From: Flavobacterium macacae
Lineage (GTDB): Bacteria > Bacteroidota > Bacteroidia > Flavobacteriales > Flavobacteriaceae
Direction of reading: 5' to 3'
DNA: 64,000 nucleotides
Assembly: GCF_003865365.1 (NCBI RefSeq)
Contig: NZ_RQVR01000004.1
Span: forward strand, 62,001 to 126,000
Shown here one piece after another: positions 1 to 8,793 of this stretch. Numbering within the stretch: the first letter of the stretch is position 1; the number at the start of each line of letters is the position of its first letter. Made by a program: the position numbers and the translations under genes. The notes under the pieces were generated by a model that did no database searches, had not been told where the DNA came from, and was given only the letters and a program-made list of their open reading frames with translations.

Positions 1-948
1 TGGTCAGGAATTGCGGGCGAAGGAAAAATGACCACCGTTTTTGAAAAAGAGAATGACAGTATTGCCCAAAAAGTAAATTTTTATGGAAATGAAGCAACCG
101 CCTATTTGACTTTTAAGGATACCACAGGCGGTACAAAAGTGACTTGGCATTCAAAAGGAAAAATCGGCTTTATGGATAAAGTTTATGCCACTTTCAAAGG
201 AGGCATTTCTAAAATTGTTGGAACGATGTATGAAAAATCATTGGCAAAATTAGACAAAGTGATTTCGTATGAAATTAATACTTATGACATTAAAGTAGAA
301 AATGTAGTTCAAAAATCAGGAACTATTTACTTCCAACATAAAGTGACTTGCAGAATAGCCGAAGTTCAGAAAAATGTGAGCCTTGTTTTACAAAGCATGG
401 AATTGTTTTTCAAAGAAAACGGCATCAAAATGACCGGAAGTCCGTTTGTTTTATATGATTCGTATGATGTTTCGGGCGATAAAGCGGTTTTTTCAGTTTG
501 CCTGCCAATGCAAGAAGAAATTTTTACGGCTGACGGAAGCGATTACACCAGCGGAAAGATAGAATCCTTCCAGGCTTTAAAAACAACTTTAAAAGGAGAT
601 TATTCGCACAGCAAAGAAGCTTGGGAAAAAGCAAGAACACACATTAGAAAAAACAATTTAGGCGAAACTTTAAACGGAAAACGCATGGAAGTGTATGTGG
701 TTTCTGCCAATCAAGTAAAAAGTCCATCGAAATGGGTTACTGAAATTTATGTTCCTGTTGGAAATTCAGGCCCTGTGGTGAGTGAAATTGGCGGTGTGGA
801 AGGTTCTACTGATTTGGTTCCGGCTTCAACTTCGACTGCATCAAAACCTGTTGGCGCTGTTATTACTAAACCCGCAAATACAGTTGCGAAACCGGTTACT
901 CCAAAGCCTATAGTAAAACCGGAAACAAAAGCCGAGCCAACTGAATAA
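1..948 (+). CDS. SRPBCC / GyrI-like domain protein, 5' end cut by window
   Basis: The frame is open to base 1 (reading WSGIAGEGK before the ATG at 28), so this is the 3' part of a gene that begins outside the window and the ATG at 28 is probably internal. The beginning (FEKENDSIAQKVNF, then alternating strands) resembles the end of an SRPBCC/polyketide-cyclase fold. About residues 90-255 (counted from ATG 28) look like a GyrI/AraC-effector-binding-type domain with the repeated pattern of that small-molecule-binding fold. The last 60 residues are a Pro/Lys/Thr/Val-rich disordered tail, possibly a spacer. No partner gene is visible upstream. Family assignment is moderate; the ligand is unknown. 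Confidence 0.65.
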   Translation, partial: WSGIAGEGKMTTVFEKENDSIAQKVNFYGNEATAYLTFKDTTGGTKVTWHSKGKIGFMDKVYATFKGGISKIVGTMYEKSLAKLDKVISYEINTYDIKVENVVQKSGTIYFQHKVTCRIAEVQKNVSLVLQSMELFFKENGIKMTGSPFVLYDSYDVSGDKAVFSVCLPMQEEIFTADGSDYTSGKIESFQALKTTLKGDYSHSKEAWEKARTHIRKNNLGETLNGKRMEVYVVSANQVKSPSKWVTEIYVPVGNSGPVVSEIGGVEGSTDLVPASTSTASKPVGAVITKPANTVAKPVTPKPIVKPETKAEPTE

Positions 949-975
949 ATTTAGAAGCAAATTCTAATTTACTGC

Positions 976-1042
976 CATTCAGACGAAATAGGAATTACCG
1001 TTACTTTACCTTTCTTTGTACGATTCCTTTTTCGTCGGAATG
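976..1042. repeat. Long imperfect inverted repeat (hairpin element)
   Basis: Bases 976-995 and 1023-1042 are complementary at 18 of 20 positions (CATTC-GACGAAA-AGGAAT against ATTCCTTTTTCGTCGGAATG), with a 27-nt loop between. There is no T-run, so it is not an obvious terminator for the upstream gene. The core TTCGTCGGAATGAC resembles intergenic repeats I have the impression occur widely in Bacteroidota, but that cannot be verified here. Confidence 0.6.
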
Positions 1043-1151
1043 ACAATTTTGTTATTGTTTCTTTTTGGTTTTTCAAATAAAGCCATAGATTAAAGGATTA
1101 GAAGGGATTTTTTTCTAAAATTGTTTTGTGTATTTGCCAAGAATTACAGAA

Positions 1152-1179
1152 TTTTCTCTTTTCTCTTTTCTCTTTTCTC
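1152..1179. repeat. Heptanucleotide tandem repeat (TTTTCTC)x4
   Basis: Four perfect head-to-tail copies of TTTTCTC occupy 1152-1158, 1159-1165, 1166-1172 and 1173-1179, followed by TTTTTA. It lies in a non-coding interval about 230 bp before the sigma-factor start, so copy-number change would not alter a reading frame. Confidence 0.8.
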
Positions 1180-1240
1180 TTTTTACTGATTGAACCCAAT
1201 TGGCAGACTGTTCTTTACAAAAAAACGAAAATCTTTCTCC

Positions 1241-1311
1241 ATTAGCCCCGATTGGCGGGTGTAGCCTTTTCTTCCGTTTTCGGAGAAAAGCTACTGCAGA
1301 AAGCGGGAAAT
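1241..1311 (+). repeat. Dispersed structured repeat, copy 1
   Basis: Starts TTAGCCCCGATTG and ends AAGCGGGAAAT, as in the other three copies. CCCG (1247-1250) can pair with CGGG (1304-1307). Inside, GTAG-CTTTTC-TCCG pairs with CGGA-GAAAAG-CTAC around a TTTT loop (1261-1294). The stem sequence differs from the other copies while pairing is kept. Possibly related to the Flavo-1 RNA motif; not verified. Confidence 0.7.
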
Positions 1312-1410
1312 GCCTTTACTGAAAATGCCGAAACTTTCGCTTCTCACAAAAAACTTACGGTTCGATTAAACCTTTTAGGCTATCTTTAGTCTTATTAAAA
1401 ACGAATTAAA

Positions 1411-1953
1411 TTGCAGGACGAATCCGCTTTCATAAAGGAATTATTGGATGCAAAAACGCAGAATAAAGCGTTTGAAGCCTTGTTGGCAACCTATCAGAAG
1501 TCACTTTACAATCATATCAGAAATATTGTCTTGAATCACGATGATGCAGATGATGTGTTGCAGAATACGTTTGTGAAAGTGTTCAGGAGCTTGAAGGATT
1601 TTAAGGGCGAGAGCAAATTATTTTCGTGGATTTACCGAATTGCAACGAACGAAGCGATTACTTTTTTAAATGCGAAAGCCAAACGCAACGGAATGACAAA
1701 TGCCGATTTTCAAGAAAAAAAAATTGAAAACTTGCAGGCAGATTCGTATTTTGAGGGCGATGAAATTCAGTTAAAACTGCAGAAAGCGATTGCTTTATTG
1801 CCCGAAAAACAGCAACTTGTTTTTAAGATGCGGTATTTTGAAGAACTGAAATATGAAGAATTGTCTGATATTTTAGGCACATCAGTGGGAGCTTTAAAGG
1901 CTTCGTATCACCATGCTGTGAAGAAGATTGAAGAATATATGATTAAAAATTAA
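1411..1953 (+). CDS. ECF-type RNA polymerase sigma factor
   Basis: A 180-residue sigma-70 family protein of extracytoplasmic-function type. Region 2 spans about residues 30-88, with the -10-recognition helix around DADDVLQNTFVKVFRSL and the FSWIYRIATNEAI segment; region 4 with its helix-turn-helix spans about 128-177 (LPEKQQLVFKMRYFEELKYEELSDIL). The start is TTG, chosen because the following residues give the N-terminus usual for flavobacterial homologues and no in-frame ATG precedes region 2. It begins a probable operon with a membrane protein and a secreted Spy-like protein, which suggests envelope-stress signalling. The target promoters are unknown. Confidence 0.9.
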   Translation: MQDESAFIKELLDAKTQNKAFEALLATYQKSLYNHIRNIVLNHDDADDVLQNTFVKVFRSLKDFKGESKLFSWIYRIATNEAITFLNAKAKRNGMTNADFQEKKIENLQADSYFEGDEIQLKLQKAIALLPEKQQLVFKMRYFEELKYEELSDILGTSVGALKASYHHAVKKIEEYMIKN

Positions 1954-1983
1954 ACCTTTTTAGATTTTTAAAGTCAAACGATT

Positions 1984-2391
1984 ATGAACTCATTTAATTT
2001 AGAAAATCATCCAAAAATTAATTCAGGATTTAAGACGCCTGAGCATTATTTTGAGAATTTTTCAGAAAGTGTTCTTGCGAAAGTTAGTCTCGAAGAAAAG
2101 CCAGTGGTTTCACTTTTCCAGCGAAGAAAAAATTGGTTTTTGGCAGCTGCGGCAGTTTTGGTTTTGGGTATTATGATTCCGTTTTTAAACAAACCTTCTG
2201 ATTCGCAAAATATTGATGATGCCACCATAGAAACTTATTTGGCGCAATCAAATATCAGTCAATATGAATTGGTAAATATGCTTGATAATGAAGATATTGA
2301 CGCACTAGAAAGAGATTTAGCCATGGACGAATCAACGTTGAACAGTGCGATGGAGTATAATGGAAATTTAGAAAATTACCTAATTGAATAA
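1984..2391 (+). CDS. Single-pass membrane protein, probable anti-sigma partner
   Basis: A 135-residue protein with a soluble N-terminal part (1-48), one transmembrane helix at about 50-68 (NWFLAAAAVLVLGIMIPFL) and an acidic C-terminal tail of about 65 residues rich in Asp, Glu and Asn. It starts 30 bp after the ECF sigma gene and ends 2 bp before the next gene, so the three are likely co-transcribed. Position and topology suggest that it holds the sigma factor at the inner membrane. It has no zinc-binding ZAS motif and no catalytic motif, so the anti-sigma role is inference from context. Confidence 0.65.
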   Translation: MNSFNLENHPKINSGFKTPEHYFENFSESVLAKVSLEEKPVVSLFQRRKNWFLAAAAVLVLGIMIPFLNKPSDSQNIDDATIETYLAQSNISQYELVNMLDNEDIDALERDLAMDESTLNSAMEYNGNLENYLIE

Positions 2392-2393
2392 CT

Positions 2394-2834
2394 ATGAAAA
2401 AGTACATTACCTTATTTATTCTGATGGTTTCATTGGGCGTTGCGGCGCAAGGAAAAGACAGCAAAAGAGAACGAATTAAGGCTTTAAAAACAGCCTTTAT
2501 CACCACTGAATTGGATTTATCATCAGAAGAAGCAGCGAAATTTTGGCCCGTTTATAATGATTTCGATGACAAGCAATTTGAAATCAGGCACCGAAAAATG
2601 CGAGGCCTCAGCAAAAAAATAGAGGCCGTTGATTCCATGTCAGAAAAAGATGCTTTGTCTGTTTTAAATCAAATGGAAGCTCTTGATGACGAATTATTAC
2701 AGAATAAAAAGAAATTGTTTTCAAATTTAAAACCAATACTTTCTGCAAAGAAGATTGTAAAATTGAAAAAAGCGGAAGATGAATTTCAGCGCAAATTATT
2801 AAAACAGTTTAAAGAAAAAGGTCCTAAAAAATAG
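2394..2834 (+). CDS. Secreted Spy/CpxP-like protein of ECF sigma operon
   Basis: A 146-residue protein with a signal peptide of about 19 residues (MKKYITLFILMVSLGVAAQ) and then a highly charged all-helical body (KRERIKALKTAFITTELDLS, then FWPVYNDFDDKQFEIRHRKM). Flavobacterial relatives are often labelled sensor of ECF-type sigma factor, and the size and helical pattern recall periplasmic Spy/CpxP chaperones. It lies 2 bp after the membrane protein gene. I infer that it is a periplasmic sensor or chaperone feeding the upstream sigma/anti-sigma pair. Function has not been shown for this protein. Confidence 0.65.
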   Translation: MKKYITLFILMVSLGVAAQGKDSKRERIKALKTAFITTELDLSSEEAAKFWPVYNDFDDKQFEIRHRKMRGLSKKIEAVDSMSEKDALSVLNQMEALDDELLQNKKKLFSNLKPILSAKKIVKLKKAEDEFQRKLLKQFKEKGPKK

Positions 2835-2838
2835 GGCC

Positions 2839-3894
2839 TTATTTTTTGAATTTTATTTTGGCAATTTTATTTTTCCCGGCAGCTACAGCTGTTGCTCCAT
2901 CAATAAACCGAATGGTTTGATATCCTTTATCTGGTGAGAGCTGTATCCAGGTTTTTCCCTGATCTGACGAATAATTTATACCTGAAAAACCTACGGTAAC
3001 CAACTGCCTGCCACCAGAATTGGGCACAAACTGCACACAATCTGCATAACCAAATCCGGTGTTTTCAGCCATTAAAGCCCAGGTTTTCCCTCCGTTTAGA
3101 GTCAACGCTTTGTTTCCTGAATTTTGAGAAGGTCTGTCATAATTTCCTCCGACAATAAAACCGATGTTTTCATCATAAAAATCGGCTGAAAAAATTCCGG
3201 CCATGGAAAGGCCTTGTGTAATTGGCGTAGTGTAAACCTCCCACGTTTTTCCTTTATCCGGAGAATAAAATACTCTGGCTTTTGTTCCTCCAGAGACGAT
3301 CCACGTATCGTTTTTATTGACTACAAGATTTGTATTGCTGGCCGCGAAAGCCGCTTCGCCTTCGGCCAATTTTGGTAGATTTTCGCAGGAAAGTTTTTTC
3401 CAAGTTTCTCCTCCATCATGGGTAATAATTATTGAAAAGCAACCTTCCACTGGATCACCAATGGCAATTCCTTCTTTATCATTACAGAATTTCATGGAAT
3501 CATAAAAAATGTCTTTGTGAGTTTCTTTATAAACGAGTTTTTTGTCTCTGCCGTTTTTTGAAACTTTATAAAGCAAAGCTGGACTTCCCACATTTAATAA
3601 AAAAATGCCGTTGCCATTACTGGCAATGCTCCTGAATTCTGGCAAGGAATATTCTCCTGAAATAGTATCAAGAAATTTTTCATTAGCTGTTAGGTCATAG
3701 TAACCAAACGTCCCTTTATCAGCTCCAAACCAAACTGTATCATTTACAATTGTAAGGGCTCTGACACTGCAATTGGTTTCTATCAGCGTATCCATTTCAA
3801 TTCTTGTAAAATAGCCATTTTTTGGTTGTGAAATTTTTGAATCACAGGAAACAAAAGCCAATGGCGCCAAAAATATAAACAAAATTTTTCTCAT
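2839..3894 (-). CDS. BNR/Asp-box repeat lipoprotein (YCF48-like beta-propeller)
   Basis: A 351-residue lipoprotein: the signal peptide ends LAFVSC with the lipidation cysteine at residue 17. At least four Asp-box motifs of the S/T-x-D-x-G-x-T-W type are visible (THDGGETW, SPDKGKTW, LNGGKTW, SSDQGKTW), indicating a beta-propeller like YCF48/BNR proteins. Databases often label such proteins oxidoreductase, but no cofactor or catalytic motif is present. It converges on the sigma operon with 4 bp between stops. Location is expected to be periplasmic or outer-membrane-anchored. Ligand unknown. Confidence 0.75.
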   Translation of the reverse strand: MRKILFIFLAPLAFVSCDSKISQPKNGYFTRIEMDTLIETNCSVRALTIVNDTVWFGADKGTFGYYDLTANEKFLDTISGEYSLPEFRSIASNGNGIFLLNVGSPALLYKVSKNGRDKKLVYKETHKDIFYDSMKFCNDKEGIAIGDPVEGCFSIIITHDGGETWKKLSCENLPKLAEGEAAFAASNTNLVVNKNDTWIVSGGTKARVFYSPDKGKTWEVYTTPITQGLSMAGIFSADFYDENIGFIVGGNYDRPSQNSGNKALTLNGGKTWALMAENTGFGYADCVQFVPNSGGRQLVTVGFSGINYSSDQGKTWIQLSPDKGYQTIRFIDGATAVAAGKNKIAKIKFKK

Positions 3895-4162
3895 TTCTTA
3901 AACAATAAGGATGTACAAATAAACAAAAGATATTTCTTTCTACAGTAAATGCATTTTGAATGCCAATTGACTCACAAAAACTTTTGATACAGTACCATTG
4001 GATGTTTTATAATGCAATTCGTGTTAAATAATATGATCTAAAAATGGAATTATTTAAAAAAATTGCTAAACAACGTTAATCTAAAAGCAATTTTTGAATA
4101 AATATATTTTGTTCTACTGCATAATGGTACTATTTTTTATAATAATCATAATTCGACCAATG

Positions 4163-4189
4163 CTATTTATATTTAATCTAAATTAATAG
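4163..4189. promoter_or_regulatory. Candidate operator: 27-bp inverted repeat before TonB receptor
   Basis: CTATT-N3-ATTTA-ATC-TAAAT-T-AATAG: the outer arms CTATT/AATAG and inner arms ATTTA/TAAAT are perfectly complementary. It ends 22 bp before the -7 element at 4212, so it would overlap the -33 region of that promoter. That suits a repressor site. The binding protein is unknown. Confidence 0.4.
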
Positions 4190-4211
4190 TGCGCGAATGC
4201 TTTTTGCTATT

Positions 4212-4219
4212 TACCTTTG
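4212..4219 (+). promoter_or_regulatory. Promoter -7 element (TACCTTTG) of TonB receptor operon
   Basis: TACCTTTG followed by C matches the Bacteroidota -7 consensus TAnnTTTG and lies 33 bp before the start codon at 4253. No clear -33 TTG was found at the expected distance. Confidence 0.6.
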
Positions 4220-4252
4220 CAAAAAAAATCAAAAACTTAACAATTATTCAAA

Positions 4253-6676
4253 ATGAATAAATTTTTAATAACAGTGTTTATCAGCGTTTTTTGCAGTGCA
4301 ATTGGATTTGCCCAAAATGGCGCTGTCATCGGTAAAATTGTTTCTTCTGACAATACGCCCCTTGAATCAGTTACTGTAACGGTAAACGGCACCAAATTTG
4401 GAACTCAAACTGATTCAGAAGGAAAGTTTGAAATCAAAAACATCAAGCCCGGCGACTATACCTTAAAAATTGCTTTTGTTGGATTTACCTCAAAAGAAGT
4501 ATATTTTTTAATTCGTGAAAACGAAACCACTTCTGTAGAACAAACTACTTTAAACAACAAAAACGAAACTTTAGAAGAAGTTGTCATTACCGGAAACATT
4601 AACAGGTACACCAAATCTGAAAGCAATTATGTTGCTAAAATGCCCCTAAAAAATTTAGAAAACGCACAAGTTTATAGCGTTGTAACCAAAGAATTGATGA
4701 AAGACCAATTGGTTGTCAACCAAGATGAAGCTTTAAAAAACATTCCTGGCCTTTACCAATTGTGGGCTTCAACAGGTCGCGTTGGCGATGGTGGTTCTTA
4801 TTTTTCTTCTCGCGGTTTTATTACCCAAAGCTTGTTGAGAAATGGAATAGCGGGTAAAATCACAAACAATGTTGACGCTTCAAATTTAGAAAGATTGGAA
4901 GCAATTAAAGGGCCGTCGGCAACTTTATTCGGCAGTTTATTGACTTCATATGGAGGTTTAATTAATCGTGTTACTAAAAAGCCGTATGAAAATTTTGGTG
5001 GCGAAATCTCCTATCAATCGGGAAGCTATGGCTTAAACCGAATTACAGCAGACATTAATACTCCACTAAATAATGACAACACCGCGTTGCTACGGGTCAA
5101 TGGAGCTTACAATAACGCCAATACTTTTCAAGATTACGGACACACCCGAAGCTACTTCTTTGCACCCTCTTTTTCGTATCAAGTGAATGAAAAACTTTCA
5201 ATTTCTATTGATGCTGAATTATCGAATGTTGATGCTTCTTCAATGCCTTTAATTTATATCCCGTATGGAGAAACACCAAATAACTTGGGGCTCCACAGTG
5301 CAGATGATATTAAAATGAATTGGAAGAGATCATTTGTGGGCGATGAATTCATGATGAATACCAAAACAACAAATATTTTTGCACAGGCCAATTATCAAAT
5401 CAATGACCATTTAAGTTCTCAAACTGTTTTGAGCACAAGCTCAAATCAATCGGAAGGACCTCAAACTTGGTTTTACTTATTAAGAAACAATGAGATGTCA
5501 AGAAACGTTTGGAATATTGACGGAAGAGACAACATCATTGAATTTCAACAAAACTTCAACGGAGAATTTACTATCTTCGGAATGAAAAACAAATTCTTGT
5601 TGGGCGGTGACATCTATCGTGCAGAAAGCAAAATTGGTTTTGGCTATTTGCCGACCTTCTTTTTATTTGACACCGTTAATTATGCGGGTGCCAATGCCAA
5701 TTATTACAACTTTACTCCTGACGCTGCAGATGCCCTGTTTGCACAAGGAACACAATCAAGATCACACACTTCGTTGACAACATACAGCGCTTATGTTTCT
5801 GATGTATTAAATGTTACAGACCGCTTTATTCTTTCAGCATCTTTGCGTTTTGACCATTATAATAATGACGGAAATTATGACCCTGCAACCAACAGCACTT
5901 CTGGAGATTTTTCTCAAAATGCCTTGTCTCCAAAATTTGGAGCCATCTATCAAATCGTAAAAGAGCAAGTTTCTATTTTTGGAAACTACCAAAATAGTTT
6001 CAGAAACATCGGCTATCAATTGGCTGATGTAAATGGGACGCCACAATTAAGAGCTTTTGATCCAGAACAAGCGAATCAGTTGGAAGCTGGAGTAAAATTA
6101 AATGTTTTTGAAAACAAGGTAAGCGCCACTTTTAGTTATTACAACATTGAAGTTAAGGATATTGTAAGAGCGGGACAATTAGCAAACACAAATGTTCAAG
6201 ACGGAAATCAAACCAGCAAAGGCTTCGAGGCTGAAGTAACGGCAAATCCAATTCCTGGTTTAAATTTCATATTTGGCTATTCCTTCAATAACAGCAAATT
6301 AAACAATGCCAATGCTGATGTTGACGGTTTAAGGCCCGAAACGGCAGGTCCTGAAAATTTAATTAATTATTGGATCAGTTATAGCCTGCAATCCACTAAA
6401 ATGAAAGGCTTAGCTTTTGGTTTTGGAGGAAATTATGCCGACGAAACTTTTATTTATAACAGAAATCCTTTAGGAAGTGGCAATAAGGCCGACGTTCAAA
6501 CTTTCACTTTACCCTCTTATGCTGTAGTCAATGCCGCACTTTATTATGACCAGCCCAAATACAGGCTTTCATTAAAAGTAAACAATTTGACCGACGAATT
6601 ATATTTTAACGGCTACACCACAATAAACGTTCAAACGCCAAGAACGTTTATGGGAAGCGTTTCCTATAAATTCTAA
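4253..6676 (+). CDS. TonB-dependent siderophore receptor
   Basis: An 807-residue outer-membrane receptor. A signal peptide (cleavage near AFAQ-type IGFAQ, residue 21) is followed by a carboxypeptidase-D-regulatory-like domain (about 22-105, VIGKIVSSDNTPLESVTVTV), a plug domain (about 125-245, including KGPSATLFGS and GGLINRVTKKP) and a 22-strand barrel ending in the terminal Phe of SVSYKF. The plug motifs and the next gene, a PepSY membrane protein, point to a ferric siderophore as ligand rather than a glycan, and no SusD partner is present. It is the first gene of the operon and the AraC gene downstream may control it. Confidence 0.9.
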   Translation: MNKFLITVFISVFCSAIGFAQNGAVIGKIVSSDNTPLESVTVTVNGTKFGTQTDSEGKFEIKNIKPGDYTLKIAFVGFTSKEVYFLIRENETTSVEQTTLNNKNETLEEVVITGNINRYTKSESNYVAKMPLKNLENAQVYSVVTKELMKDQLVVNQDEALKNIPGLYQLWASTGRVGDGGSYFSSRGFITQSLLRNGIAGKITNNVDASNLERLEAIKGPSATLFGSLLTSYGGLINRVTKKPYENFGGEISYQSGSYGLNRITADINTPLNNDNTALLRVNGAYNNANTFQDYGHTRSYFFAPSFSYQVNEKLSISIDAELSNVDASSMPLIYIPYGETPNNLGLHSADDIKMNWKRSFVGDEFMMNTKTTNIFAQANYQINDHLSSQTVLSTSSNQSEGPQTWFYLLRNNEMSRNVWNIDGRDNIIEFQQNFNGEFTIFGMKNKFLLGGDIYRAESKIGFGYLPTFFLFDTVNYAGANANYYNFTPDAADALFAQGTQSRSHTSLTTYSAYVSDVLNVTDRFILSASLRFDHYNNDGNYDPATNSTSGDFSQNALSPKFGAIYQIVKEQVSIFGNYQNSFRNIGYQLADVNGTPQLRAFDPEQANQLEAGVKLNVFENKVSATFSYYNIEVKDIVRAGQLANTNVQDGNQTSKGFEAEVTANPIPGLNFIFGYSFNNSKLNNANADVDGLRPETAGPENLINYWISYSLQSTKMKGLAFGFGGNYADETFIYNRNPLGSGNKADVQTFTLPSYAVVNAALYYDQPKYRLSLKVNNLTDELYFNGYTTINVQTPRTFMGSVSYKF

Positions 6677-7777
6677 ATGAGCTTGAAAAAAAACATTAGG
6701 TTTATACACAAATGGCTCGGACTTACGTCTGGGCTTATTGTGCTTATCGTAAGCATCACAGGCTGTATTTATTGTTTTCATGACGAAATTAAGGACTTGA
6801 CCAGAGACTATCGAAAAGTGGAAATTCAGGACAAGCCATATATTCTTCCTTCACAATTGCAACAAAATGCCCAATCCCTTTTTCCAGAAGCTACCACAGA
6901 TATGGTTGTTTTTTATGGAAAAGACCGGCCCGCAATTGTTTATGCACTAATAAAAGAGAAAGCTTACAATCTATATTTTAACCCGTATTCTGGAAAATTA
7001 TTAAAGCAAGAAAACATCGAAGAAGATTTTTTTGTCATCATCGAAGACCTGCACATGCACTTGTGGCTGCCGGAAAAAATCGGAAAACAAGTGGTGGGGA
7101 TTGCTACCCTCATTTTTATTTTGATGCTTTTTTCGGGAATTGTTCTCTGGTGGCCTAAAAAGCGAAAAGATGTAAAGAAGAGAATCAAAATAAAATGGAA
7201 TGCCAAATGGCGCCGCGTCAACTATGATTGGCACAACGTTACCGGATTTTACATTTCTCTTCTGGTACTGGTAATGGCCTTGACAGGATTGACTTTTTCG
7301 TATGAATGGATGCACAAAGCAATGTATGTGGTTGGAAACTTAGGAAGGGAATATCCCAAAGAAGTTACACCTGCAATTGATTCAACATTGACATCGAATT
7401 CAAATACAAATCCGATGGATATGGCGCTTTCGCAAGCTTTTAAAGCCAAGCCGAACGACGAAATGTTTTTTGTTTGGTACCAAGGTGAAAAATTGCCGAT
7501 AATTACAGGTTCTTATCCTGATGCCTTTGGTTTTGACCACCAATCAAATTTGCATTTCCATCCCAAAACAGGAGCGCTTTTAAGTTCCCACCTGTATGAA
7601 AATAAAAATCCCGGAACGCAATTGCAAGAAATGAATTATGGCCTGCACACCGGACAGTTCTTTGGCCTGGCCGGAAAAATAATTGCCTTTACCTTAAGCC
7701 TTTTAGCGGCAGCTTTGCCAGTAACTGGTTTTATCATTTTCTGGGGAAGAAAAAATAAGAAAGCAAAAAAAGCATAA
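6677..7777 (+). CDS. PepSY-associated transmembrane protein
   Basis: A 366-residue inner-membrane protein that starts on the base after the receptor stop codon, so the two are translationally linked. Transmembrane helices are visible at about 14-37, 143-164, 196-218 and 332-356. The start (LKKNIRFIHKWLGLTSGLIV) and the paired His residues on helices (IEDLHMHLW, HLHFH, LHTGQFFG) are typical of PepSY_TM proteins found beside siderophore receptors, where relatives are thought to reduce the ferric siderophore at the periplasmic face. Reductase activity is inferred from the family and the neighbour. Confidence 0.85.
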   Translation: MSLKKNIRFIHKWLGLTSGLIVLIVSITGCIYCFHDEIKDLTRDYRKVEIQDKPYILPSQLQQNAQSLFPEATTDMVVFYGKDRPAIVYALIKEKAYNLYFNPYSGKLLKQENIEEDFFVIIEDLHMHLWLPEKIGKQVVGIATLIFILMLFSGIVLWWPKKRKDVKKRIKIKWNAKWRRVNYDWHNVTGFYISLLVLVMALTGLTFSYEWMHKAMYVVGNLGREYPKEVTPAIDSTLTSNSNTNPMDMALSQAFKAKPNDEMFFVWYQGEKLPIITGSYPDAFGFDHQSNLHFHPKTGALLSSHLYENKNPGTQLQEMNYGLHTGQFFGLAGKIIAFTLSLLAAALPVTGFIIFWGRKNKKAKKA

Positions 7778-7831
7778 AATATTATTTTTAAACTTGTACA
7801 AAAAGGACATTTTTATTTGTAATTTTAGCAG

Positions 7832-8707
7832 ATGGAAATGATCAGCATTTTAGATATCACGCAATTTGAATTGGATAAAAGCCAAAAAGATTTTTTTGTA
7901 AACAAAATTCCGGCACACATTTCTCAAAACCAAAGCAAGATTACAAAACCACACAAGCACAATTCTTATCTTGCCATTTTGTTTACAAAAGGTTCGGGCC
8001 GGCATGAAATTGATTTTAATTCGTATGAAATAAAACCTGGAAGCTTATTTCTTATGGCGCCCGGGCAAACCCACCATTGGGAACTTTCTGAAGATATTGA
8101 CGGATATATTTTTTCACATACCGCCAATTTTTATGACTTGCATTATTCACACAATCGAATGCATCAGTTTCCATTTTTTTATTCCATCCAAAATACGCCT
8201 TTTTTAGCTTTAGGAGAAAAAAACAAAGAGCAGATCGAAAAATTATTCCACAGATTGCTGGAAGAATACTTAAATAAAAAAGCGTTTCAACAGCAATTGA
8301 TCCTGAGTTATATTGACATAATTTACATAGAAATATCTCGGTTGTATTTAGAAGACAATTCGCAAAAAATCATCAAAGCCAATTCTTATTCCGAAAAATT
8401 ACAGCAGTTTGAATCACTGCTCGAAAAAAATTACATCAAAGAAAAATCACCTTCGCAATATGCTTCCTGGATGAATATCAGTCCAAAGCACCTCAACAGA
8501 ATTACAAAAAGCGTGCTCGACAAAACGGCTTCTGAAATGATTTCTGACCGAATTATTTTAGAAGCCAAAAGAAGCGTCTTGCACACCAAAAATAATTTTT
8601 CTGAAGTAGCCTTTTCCTTAGGTTATGAAGACTACGCTTACTTTTCAAAATTATTTAAAAAAGCTTCAGGCCTTACTCCTACTGCCTTTTTAAAAATATA
8701 CAAGTAA
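7832..8707 (+). CDS. AraC-family transcriptional regulator
   Basis: A 291-residue regulator with an N-terminal cupin-type sensor domain (about 30-115; KPHKHNSYLAILF and PGSLFLMAPGQTHHWEL) and a C-terminal AraC double helix-turn-helix (about 190-290; SPKHLNRITKSVL and VAFSLGYEDYAYFSKLFKK). It lies 54 bp after the PepSY gene on the same strand. The family usually activates adjacent genes, so it may control the siderophore receptor operon. The ligand is not evident. Confidence 0.9.
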   Translation: MEMISILDITQFELDKSQKDFFVNKIPAHISQNQSKITKPHKHNSYLAILFTKGSGRHEIDFNSYEIKPGSLFLMAPGQTHHWELSEDIDGYIFSHTANFYDLHYSHNRMHQFPFFYSIQNTPFLALGEKNKEQIEKLFHRLLEEYLNKKAFQQQLILSYIDIIYIEISRLYLEDNSQKIIKANSYSEKLQQFESLLEKNYIKEKSPSQYASWMNISPKHLNRITKSVLDKTASEMISDRIILEAKRSVLHTKNNFSEVAFSLGYEDYAYFSKLFKKASGLTPTAFLKIYK

Positions 8708-8793
8708 GCTTAAATAGTTTGGCACAGCTTTTGGTTTATCATTGCCAAAGACGTCAATCAAACAATTCAAAAAACATTTTACACATAGAAATC

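Larger units (their letters stand above)
949..1410. other. Gene-free interval rich in repeats
   Basis: No coding sequence is supported here. It holds a 20-bp imperfect inverted repeat (976-1042), a heptanucleotide tandem repeat (1152-1179) and copy 1 of a dispersed structured repeat (1241-1311), listed separately. The rest is A+T-rich. No TAnnTTTG promoter for the sigma gene at 1411 was evident. Confidence 0.6.
3895..4252. other. Divergent intergenic region ahead of the TonB receptor
   Basis: 358 bp between the minus-strand lipoprotein gene and the plus-strand TonB receptor gene. It is very A+T-rich. It carries a 27-bp inverted repeat (4163-4189) and a TAnnTTTG -7 element (4212-4219), listed separately. 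No ORF is supported. Confidence 0.6.

Noticed and set aside
4137..4158. Fur box in the TonB promoter region
   Set aside because: TATAATAATCATAATT has only loose resemblance to the 19-bp Fur consensus; the 27-bp palindrome nearby is a better candidate.
8719..8793. N-terminal extension from the TTG at 8719
   Set aside because: It would precede a clear signal peptide; the ATG at 8794 is the natural start.
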